DNA of 64,000 bases from positions 124,001 to 188,000 of the forward strand of contig JAXRVH010000007.1 of NCBI GenBank assembly GCA_034640345.1. The letters are read 5' to 3'. A model generated the notes under the pieces. The model was not told the origin of the DNA. It was given only the letters and a program-made list of their open reading frames with translations, and did not search any database. The translations under genes and the position numbers were made by a program. The DNA comes from Drechslera avenae. Lineage: Eukaryota; Ascomycota; Dothideomycetes; Pleosporales; Pleosporaceae. This document shows positions 56,713 to 64,000 of the stretch, in pieces (position 1 is the stretch's first letter; every line of letters begins with the position of its first letter).

Positions 56713-57036
56713 CTACTTCAAGTAGGAGCCTTGTACTTTAGGTCGGCCAGGCACCAGGTCCTGCAGATGACCTAGGTGGTGGTCACACTGTCTCAGCACG
56801 CTGGGGAGACTATTGGCGACTGCGATGCTCTTGTATTGGTCTACTTGTGTCTGCGATACTGCAGCTGACAGCTCGTCGTGAGTGTATACAAAGTGTGCCT
56901 TGTATGACCCGATTGGGTACCTAATGCGCCGCCGCCTACGTTGTGCAACCATCCAGATTACTATCATCAACATTATCAGACCAGGGAGCCATATCGGACC
57001 AAACGAACATGTACATCTTCCTGTAGCAGCCAACAT
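56713..57036 (-). CDS. Possible small single-span membrane protein
   Basis: An open frame of 107 residues from the ATG at 57036. One hydrophobic helix (PIWLPGLIMLMIVIWMVA, about 14-31) is followed by a strongly basic stop-transfer patch (QRRRRRIRYP) and a soluble tail (HDELSAAVSQTQVDQYKSIA). The membrane segment and the charge pattern look designed, but there is no known family and no splice evidence. It lies in the 50-bp-spaced gap after the SLD2 stop, so it could also be a chance frame within that gene's 3' UTR. Confidence 0.35.
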   Translation of the reverse strand: MLAATGRCTCSFGPIWLPGLIMLMIVIWMVAQRRRRRIRYPIGSYKAHFVYTHDELSAAVSQTQVDQYKSIAVANSLPSVLRQCDHHLGHLQDLVPGRPKVQGSYLK

Positions 57037-57085
57037 CTCACGTAAACAATAAATCCGCCTAGACACAAGACCGAATCAAAGTCCG

Positions 57086-58617
57086 CTATCTCCTCCTACC
57101 GAACTTGCCCTTCCCGCTCTTCCCACCAGTCGCTGCCTTGCCCTTGATATTCAGTCTCCGATAGTTGGCATTTGCCGTAGCCTTGATTTTTCGGGCCGCG
57201 CTTTTGAGGAGACCCTCTTTGGCAGGCTGATCAGCGGGCTTATCGGCAGATTGCTCTGGCTTCTTTGCAGTCACTTTCCGCGGCTTTGGTGTGTGAGATG
57301 CATCGCTTGCGTAGTCAGACTCGTCGTCAAAGTCCGAGCCGAACTCGTCGGCCGCGGTTGCAGCATGTTGTGTCTCGGGTACACCTGACTCCTCTTCCCC
57401 TGACTCATCCTGGGTCTTTGGAGCTGGTGCGGGCTTGGGTTTTACCATGTTTGGACGCACTGAAAGAAAGTTAGTGGGGTTAATATCAACAAGGCAATGT
57501 AAAACTTACTGATTACCCGCCGTGTCTGCCTCTTTAGGCCCTTCTTCTTCCACGCCTTACGTGGCTTGCCATTGGGACCCAATTCTGGCTCTTCGTCACT
57601 GTTGTCCTCTGACTCGGAGCCTCGATCTGGACCCAAAGGCATCGGCGCTTGGCTGTCTTCCACCAAAAGCTGTGGTGCCTTGGGCTTCTTCCGAGGCCTT
57701 GGAATGCCTTGTTCCTCCATCTCCATTTCCCTCATAATGTCCGCCTCTTCGTCAAGCTTGTCGTTTTCTTCCTTCTTCATAGCTTGTATCATAGTGCTCA
57801 AACTGCGTACTAGTCCACGCCGCTTCCAAGGCGCTGGTCGCGGTGTTGGCTCGTTTTCTTCGTCAATGGCGCTCAGAACGTTATCTCTCCGGAGGAAGGC
57901 AGGCGTTGCTAGCCCTAGTGCTGATGGTGTGCCTTGCTCGTCTAACCTCCTCTTCTTTGGTGTAACGAATTGGTTCAGAATAAAGCGCTTCCCAGCTGAT
58001 AGAGGTGTCCTCTCCCCTCTTGCCCTAGACTCTAGTGAAGTCTCGCTCGCTGCATCCTGCAAACGTCTGCTCGGTGTTTGTAGCATATTCAACCCCACAT
58101 CTCCTAGAACATTCCTCGGTTTACTCGGTGTATTGTACGCGAACGGGAGCTCGTCGAACAAGCCTAGCACTATACCATCACGTTGTGGGGTTGGTCCGAT
58201 GACCGTAGGTCCTTGTGGCGAGAGGAGTTCGTCTTGATCAATGTTCTCTAAAGATTCGTCGTCATCCCTCTTTCTCTTCATGGGTGTGGTAGTAATAGCC
58301 TTGGGTGCGGCTTTTGGTGTGCGCTCGACATCGACATCTGCTTTCCGGCCTGCAACTCGCTTCGAAGGGGTCCGCGGTGCTGCTTTGCTTGATTGTCGGG
58401 CCCGTAGTTTGTTGTACTCTTTGTACTTTTGCGCTGCAACTTGTTAGATCAATGGTAGTCGATACTCGGCACTTTTGTACATACAAATCTCGGCATTTGC
58501 CTTGATATCATCGCGTCCCGCCTTTCGCCCGTCGTTTTGCGCTGCGAATTTCTTTTCCCAGGCTTTCAGATCCAGTCGTAGCACATTGCAGCGCTGTTCA
58601 ATTTCGTCGTTACTCAT
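57086..58617 (-). CDS. SLD2: DNA replication initiation factor Sld2
   Basis: Three exons on the minus strand, 58617-58485, 58433-57510 and 57459-57086, encode 476 residues. Sld2 is phosphorylated by CDK and then binds Dpb11/TopBP1 to load the replicative helicase factors. The N-terminus has the family core (LRLDLKAWEKKFAAQNDGRKAGRDD split by intron 1, then QKYKEYNKLR). Many S/T-P sites follow, often with basic residues after them: SPQGP, TPQRD, TPSKP, TPSRR, TPKKRR, TPKPRK. These are CDK-type sites. PWKRRGLVRS and GKPRKAWKKKGLKRQTRRV are the conserved central basic segments. The C-terminus is Lys/Gly-rich. The frame also opens a little further upstream (to 58662). The ATG at 58617 suits the family better. 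Confidence 0.88.
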
Positions 58618-58906
58618 AGTGGTATAAGTGTGGTGTAGTTCAATAGTTCTCAACGCAGGCAAGGGAGAGAGGGGTGTAAATCACCTCAAGCACTTAAGAT
58701 CGCGGTCGCGTTACGTGCACGCGACAAAACGACACTAGCAAGGGTCACTCAGCCCTATCGGCTCCACATTACACGGACATCATTCACGTATTTATTCATG
58801 TATTCACTTAGATATTTTGCGGGCATGACGCATCAGATATAATTTACAGAATACTATTCACCACTACGCTGATGCAAAATGGAAAACCGGACCGAGAATG
58901 GGGAAT
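58618..58906. other. Intergenic
   Basis: Short spacer: SLD2 promoter and LPD1 3' flank. Nothing recognised. Confidence 0.4.
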
Positions 58907-60691
58907 CTAGTAGTGAACAGCTTTGTCGTAGGTGGCCATGGCAGCCTCCTTGAACGCCTCGGCCAAAGTGGGGTGGGCGTGACATGTTCTCGCAACATCT
59001 ACGAATTGGTCAGCGATTTTTGAAACAAGGAATTGGTGTAAGTTGACGTACCTTCGGAGCTGGCGCCGTATTCCAGAGCGAGCGTACCCTCAGCAATCAT
59101 CTCGCCGGCATTGGCGCCAATGATGTGGATGCCCAATATCCGGTCAGTCTGAGCATCTGCAAGGAACTTGACCATACCCTCAGTATCAAGGTTAGTCTTG
59201 GCTCTCGAGTTGGCCGAAAAGGGAAAGTTTCCGGTCTTGTATTTGATGCCCGCCTCCTTGAGCTCCTGCTCGTTCTGGCCGACCCAGGCAACCTCGGGAT
59301 GGGTGTACATGACGGAGGGAATGGCGCCATAGTTAACGTGACCGTGGCCCTTGTGGATATATTCAATGGCAGCGACAGCCTCCTCCTCGGCCTTGTGGGC
59401 GAGCATGGGCCCGAAGGTGCAGTCTCCGATGGCACGGATGTGGGGAATCTTAGTGCGGTATTCCTGGTCAATGATTAGGCGGCCGCGCTCGTCAGTCTCG
59501 AGGCTGATGTTGTCCAGACCAAGACCGGCGGTGTATGGGCGACGGCCAATGGCTACGAGAACGACATCGGCGTCGAGCTATGTTGATTAGTATCGTTTCT
59601 TGAATTGATAGTTCAAAGTGGCTTACAGTCTCCTCCTTGCCACCCTTTGAGGCTTCGACGCTGACCTTAACACCAGCATCGTGAACCTCACCAGCGGTGA
59701 CCTTTGTGTTGAGCTTGAACTTCAGACCCTGCTTTTGGAGGATCTTCTGGCTCTGCTTTGCAATTTCATTGTCCATACCGGGGCCACCAATTTGGCCTAA
59801 GAACTCAACAACGGTGACTTCAGAGCCGAGACGCGACCAAACGGAGGCCTGCAAATAGTCAGCAGAGTCCAGCGATTTTTTTTAGCGAATCTCCTACCAT
59901 CTCGAGACCGATGATACCGCCACCAATGACGGTCATCTTTGCTGGCACTTCCTGTAGCGCGATAGCACCGGTGCTTGTGATGACCTTCTGCTCATCGATA
60001 GTCAAGCCGGGGAAAGGTGTAGCTTCCGAACCAGTGGCAATGAGGATGTTCTTGCCGCGGACGGTGGTCTCGCCACCCTCGACGAGGTTAACTGCAATGG
60101 TGTGCTCATCCTGGAAAGCGCCAGTGCCCTTGATGTACTCAACATTGTTCTTCTTGAAAAGGAACTCAATTCCCTTTGTAAGTCCGGCAACGGAGGTATC
60201 CTTTGCCTTCATCATGGCGGGGAGGTTGAGCTTGACATCGCCGACTTCGATTCCACGGCCCTTGGTGTCGTGGAGGATTTGGTGGTAGAGATGCGAGTTG
60301 TTGAGAAGCGATTTTGAGGGAATGCAGCCGACGTTCAGGCAGGTTCCACCGAGAGAGCCACGCTTCTCGATACAGGTGACCTAATTCCGTGGATCAGCCT
60401 TCTCTTCTACAGATTCTCCGCACATGTTTGCTAACCTTTAGGCCCGCCTGTCCAGCCTTGATGGCCGCGACATATCCCGCGACACCACCACCGATGATGA
60501 CAAGATCCTTCTCCTCTATTCAGCCGTTAGCCAATGCACGCGCATGCAACTTCACCGCATTGCGACTCACCAGCTTCCGACGCAAAGCCTCGTCGTAACC
60601 GGTTCTGGAAGTAGATGTTGGAGGCGCAGAATGTGCTTTTGGTTACAGGCCGTGTCGCCCTGATGGTGCGGGGTGCCAGTGAGCGGAACAT
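58907..60691 (-). CDS. LPD1: Dihydrolipoyl dehydrogenase, mitochondrial (E3)
   Basis: Six exons on the minus strand, 60691-60571, 60515-60436, 60380-59898, 59848-59627, 59577-59052 and 58998-58907, give 507 residues. This flavoenzyme reoxidises dihydrolipoyl groups of the pyruvate, 2-oxoglutarate and branched-chain dehydrogenases and of glycine cleavage. A basic mitochondrial presequence (MFRSLAPRTIRATRPVTKS) precedes the FAD site (VIIGGGVAGYVAAIKAGQ). The redox disulfide is GGTCLNVGC (Cys81/Cys86). The NAD site is TVIGGGIIGLEM, split from ASVWSRLGS by an intron. The interface His-Glu pair is HAHPTLAE (His486, Glu491). No single exon shows the whole enzyme. Confidence 0.95.
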
Positions 60692-60993
60692 GATTGACGG
60701 CGACCGAAGATTATGCTACCAAGCGAAGCCGTGAGGTGTACGGCGGGGATAACAAGCGTCAATGGTTGGGGCGTGGGATGGTAGATGTGGTTGAGCTTTT
60801 TGCGGAGCTCGGCCGGGAAGGCCTATGCGGCTTCCGTAGGGTCAAGGGTGGCGCCAAGCTGACAAAGTGCCTCACATCTCAAACATCGCCGTCTCATTTT
60901 CGTGTGGCAATTGTGATATCTTGGTACTATACATGGCGAATGCGGGGCATTATAATTATTCTCGCCTGACCTGTTTCCTGATCGCTTGATCGC

Positions 60994-63554
60994 TCAATCT
61001 TCCTGCATCGTCGTGGTAGCCAAGATCCGCGTGAGCATATCCATAATCGACTTGCAAGCCCATCGGACAGTCTCTTTTTCAGCCTTGTCCACAATATCCG
61101 TCTTACCCACTGTCTTCTTCAAGAAGAACTGCAATCCAGAAATCATCTCGGGAGCTTGATCAACCTCTACAAAGACTTCGCGTACCACTCGGTCGTCTCG
61201 CTTGTCCTTGCTTTTCGATGTCTTGAGTGCTTCCAAGATTGTAGTAACAAGCAAGACTTCGACAAAAGATTTGGTCTTGGGCTGTAAATATGGGAAGCTG
61301 AGATTCTTCAGACTGGTGATGGGCATAGCTTTTCGGCCGATCAATGTGCCATAAAGCTTGCCTTGGTTGACCAGTTTTCGCAGAGACGTATCACTACTCG
61401 CTTCATTTTCATCATCGTCATCATCGGATTCGTCTGCACCGTCTTGCTTCTCCCCAAGACTCTTGAAAATGTCCCAGAGCGCGAATTGAAAGCTCTTCCG
61501 TGTCTTGTGGTCGGAGCAGACCTTGCGGGCAAGTACGGTATAGTATGGATTATACGTCTTCTCAGCACCCGCGCAATGTACGATAACCCGCGGTATTTCC
61601 GCCTCTTGAGCCTTCTTGAGATTGAGCTTGTTCAGTCGTATTTGTGCATCCTTGAAGTCGCTAGCGGACATAATGGAAACGAATATCGCGCGTCGGATAT
61701 CAGTGTTCATGCGATGCTCACGGGCGAGCTGCACAAGGTCAACTTCGCTGTCATCGTCCTCGTTGGCAATTTGTGCTGTAGTCCGAGCGGCTTGTTTCTC
61801 TTCAGAGGGCTCCTCATTACCTGGCTCGTTTCGCCAACTTGCTCCTACCAACCACCACTTTCCTCTCTTCTGTGTGTCTTTGATGTCCTTGAGACCAACG
61901 CGGAGTGGCTCGGTCGCCTTGAGATTGCGTGAGTTCAGTGTCCCTAACTGCTTCTTCATACGTGTTGTATGCTCTCTAGAAAGCGCAGAGGAAGCTATGC
62001 CAGTCTTCATCTTGTTGTTCTTCAAGTCATTGATCGTCTCAATCATGAACTTTGTCCGGACTGGCAGATTGACTTGGCCGACCTTGGCTACGGATTTCTG
62101 CAGTAGCACGACAATATCTTTGAGTGAAGTAGGGTCGTCCTGTCGTAGTTGCGGACCTGCTGCTCTGACTATCCTCAGCAACAGTTCGGTGTTGATCTCT
62201 GTGAGTTCGTCGAGGAAAAATCGGATGTAGTCGAAGACGATGTTGCTACCGATGACCTGATAAGTATACAGCTCCGCTACTACAGATATCAAGTTGGACG
62301 TCTGCTTTCCGTGGCCGTCCTTGTTAGGCTGATAGTGCTGGTCAAATTCCGCCACGATACGTTCTACCATTTGGGCACCAAAATCTGGCCCGATAACCTT
62401 GTAAATCGCAGCGATGAAGCCGGCATGCAGGTTCAAGAAAGTATCCAGGAGAGCTGTCGGGTCTGATAACATGCCAATGAGTAGATCAACAAGCGTGTTA
62501 TTGACATAACCTCGGGGGTTGTTCTGATAGATGGCCTCGATTTCCTTGAGGATGGAGAGTATGTTGGCTTCTGAGAGTCTGTTGAAGAGACCTTGTATCT
62601 GCCTCTTGAGACGCATCAAGGCTTCTGTGTCTGACGAAGGAGGTGCCCTCAGTGCAGGTGGTATGTACTTGGTCGGCTGGGCGTTGGGCACTACAGGTGC
62701 AACATACGGGTTCTCGCGTATTCGTGGTCGCTCTGGTTCCTCGTCCTTCATGGTATCGTCCTCAGACCCCAGGTCGCCATCCTCGTCAACATCTGACCCG
62801 TCTTCATCCTCATCATCAAAGCCCGCGTCTTCTAAACCCAGGTCGGAATCGGAGCTCTCGTCCTCCGTCTCACTGTCTTCTTCTTCGCTCGATTCCTGGC
62901 CCAGAGCTTTCCGTCTCTTGCTGGCGAGCCAATCATCGTCTTCTTTTCTTTTCCGTTTTGCAGGCTGCACATGTCCTTCGTCGCTGAAGTCTCCAAGATC
63001 GCCGAATATATCGTCGAGACCATCGTCGGCTCCCTTTGATTTCTTCTTTCCCTTGACACCCAATCTCCTCTCCAGTGCAGCGATTTCGGCATCATCTTGG
63101 GCGATTTTGTCTCGTGCTGCGCGTGATAGTTTCGCTGGTGGTGGCGAGACTTCCTCTGTTTGTTGTGGCTTTGCCTTGAGTATACCCTTCAGAGGCTTCA
63201 GTGGTTCTTTCTTCTCTACTGGTGGTGGTGTGGCATCTGATTCAATATTGTCCCAATCTATCTCCTCTTCCTCTTCGTCGTCCGACTCCGGTCCTTGACG
63301 CGGTCCCCGACCATTGTGTGGGTGAGTTGGTGCTGGTCTTCTGATCTGCTTGTTCTGACGTTTTTTCTCTACGCGATCGGCCTTACGCTTGTCTTTGCGA
63401 TTCGGCGGTCCATTTCGCGAACCATTTCGTCGCTTATTATTTGCTGGATCTACTGGCGTTAGTACGGCGGAAGTTACCATGGCCTTTAAGACATACCCCC
63501 GAGTTGGTTTCGCAATTCCGCGGGCAGTTTTGGCCCTCCGAAGGATTGGCGCAT
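60994..63554 (-). CDS. SGD1: Nucleolar MIF4G/MA3 protein Sgd1 (NOM1 homologue)
   Basis: Two exons on the minus strand, 63554-63497 and 63452-60994, with a 44-bp intron (GTATGT, branch CTAAC, CCAG), encode 838 residues. The single long frame runs further upstream to 63708, but the spliced start MRQSFGGPKLPAELRNQLG is the family's N-terminus. Sgd1/NOM1 acts in the small-subunit processome in the nucleolus. A basic, then very acidic N-terminal third (EEEEEIDWDNIE, SSEEEDSETEDESSDSD) is followed by a MIF4G domain (about 310-520, LMRLKRQIQGLFNRLSEANI). A C-terminal MA3 domain comes last (about 620-750, DIRRAIFVSIMSASDFKDA). Confidence 0.93.
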
Positions 63555-63719
63555 GTTGACTTGGTCGAGACGGTTGATTGTCGCAAAAAAAGTTCCCAGG
63601 TCGGAGTTTAGGTGAGATTTCCCCGCGTCTCCGCCCTGGGCGCACTGACGGGCTGCAGCATCCCACCACGCAACCTCCAGCCTCCATGGCGCGCATAATA
63701 TAGCACACGATTATTCACA
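63555..63719. promoter_or_regulatory. Bidirectional promoter, SGD1 / SRP14
   Basis: 165 bp separate the two divergent start codons. Both genes serve RNP biogenesis or function. No TATA box is seen. Confidence 0.5.
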
Positions 63720-64000
63720 ATGGGGCGAGACCACTTGAGTAACGATGAGGTAGTGGCGGCAATCAATGTCTTTCTGGTCCACCCTACTAACCCATACTTA
63801 GTTCTTCAAAAGACTCGCCGACCTGTTTGAGTACACGCGCACAAAAGGCCACGGCAGCGTCTATCTTGTACAGAAGCGCATGACATTCGGGACCTCGATT
63901 ACGCCACCACCAGCAGAAAAGGTTGCCGACGACCCATTGTGGGACACCCACCCTGCAGAACCACTGCCCGTTCTGATCCGCGCACACAACAACAAGAGCA
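63720..64000 (+). CDS. SRP14: Signal recognition particle subunit SRP14 (partial)
   Basis: Exon 1 is 63720-63749 (MGRDHLSNDE). A 52-bp intron (GTAGTG..., branch CTAAC, CTTAG) is followed by exon 2 from 63802 to the window edge. The visible part reads FFKRLADLFEYTRTKGHGSV, then YLVQKRM, and ends within LPVLIRAHNNKS. This matches the SRP14 core: an N-terminal helix, the GSVY strand, and the LIRA strand followed by a Lys/Asn-rich loop. SRP14 with SRP9/21 forms the Alu domain that pauses translation. The C-terminus lies outside the window. Confidence 0.85.

Noticed and set aside
62531..63298. 255-codon Ser-rich plus-strand frame
   Set aside because: Antisense of the acidic low-complexity region of SGD1.

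Overview
The window is nuclear DNA from a filamentous ascomycete (Pezizomycotina). The genes carry many short introns (about 38-120 bp) with GTAAGT/GTATGT donors and CTAAC/CTGAC branch sites. The gene content is typical of moulds: a large secreted catalase, a PIL1-type eisosome protein, GPI-anchored Ser/Thr-rich secreted proteins, a small cysteine-rich secreted protein and a DUF7587-like protein. A Dothideomycete, probably Pleosporales, fits best. That is inference from family flavour, not from a marker gene. All exon coordinates below were joined by hand and checked for reading-frame consistency.

Layout. 0.5-2.5 kb: two convergent GPI-anchored secreted proteins. 3.1-9.3 kb, all minus: a multi-span membrane protein, a PQ-loop transporter and an MFS transporter. 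10.3-12.8 kb, minus: a type-B carboxylesterase, then a three-exon, 81-residue, eight-cysteine secreted protein that no single open reading frame reveals. 14.7-21.1 kb: a family-2 glycosyltransferase, a decayed UDP-glucose 4-epimerase pseudogene and a GPI-anchored GH16-like protein, which reads as an eroding surface-glycan locus. 21.9-26.3 kb: a divergent pair, a DUF7587-like protein and a 929-residue kinase-like protein lacking the DFG aspartate. 28.1-31.5 kb: a divergent pair of mitochondrial genes, a PPR-like protein and a four-exon 68-residue protein resembling cytochrome c oxidase subunit 7. 33.2-38.5 kb, minus: a coiled-coil protein and the catalase. 38.5-44.2 kb: a gene-poor stretch with a 21-bp minisatellite, an 8-bp repeat and the acidic remnant of a coding sequence.

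44.2-64.0 kb is mostly conserved housekeeping: eisosome PIL1 (start codon split by an intron), COPII coat SEC24, a C2H2 transcription factor with a long pyrimidine-rich leader, proteasome RPN12, replication factor SLD2, dihydrolipoyl dehydrogenase LPD1, nucleolar SGD1, and the 5' end of SRP14 leaving the window.

The housekeeping half and the accessory half differ clearly. Secreted, transport and glycan genes, repeats and pseudogenes concentrate in 0-27 kb and 38-44 kb. No rRNA, tRNA, CRISPR or intact transposon was recognised.
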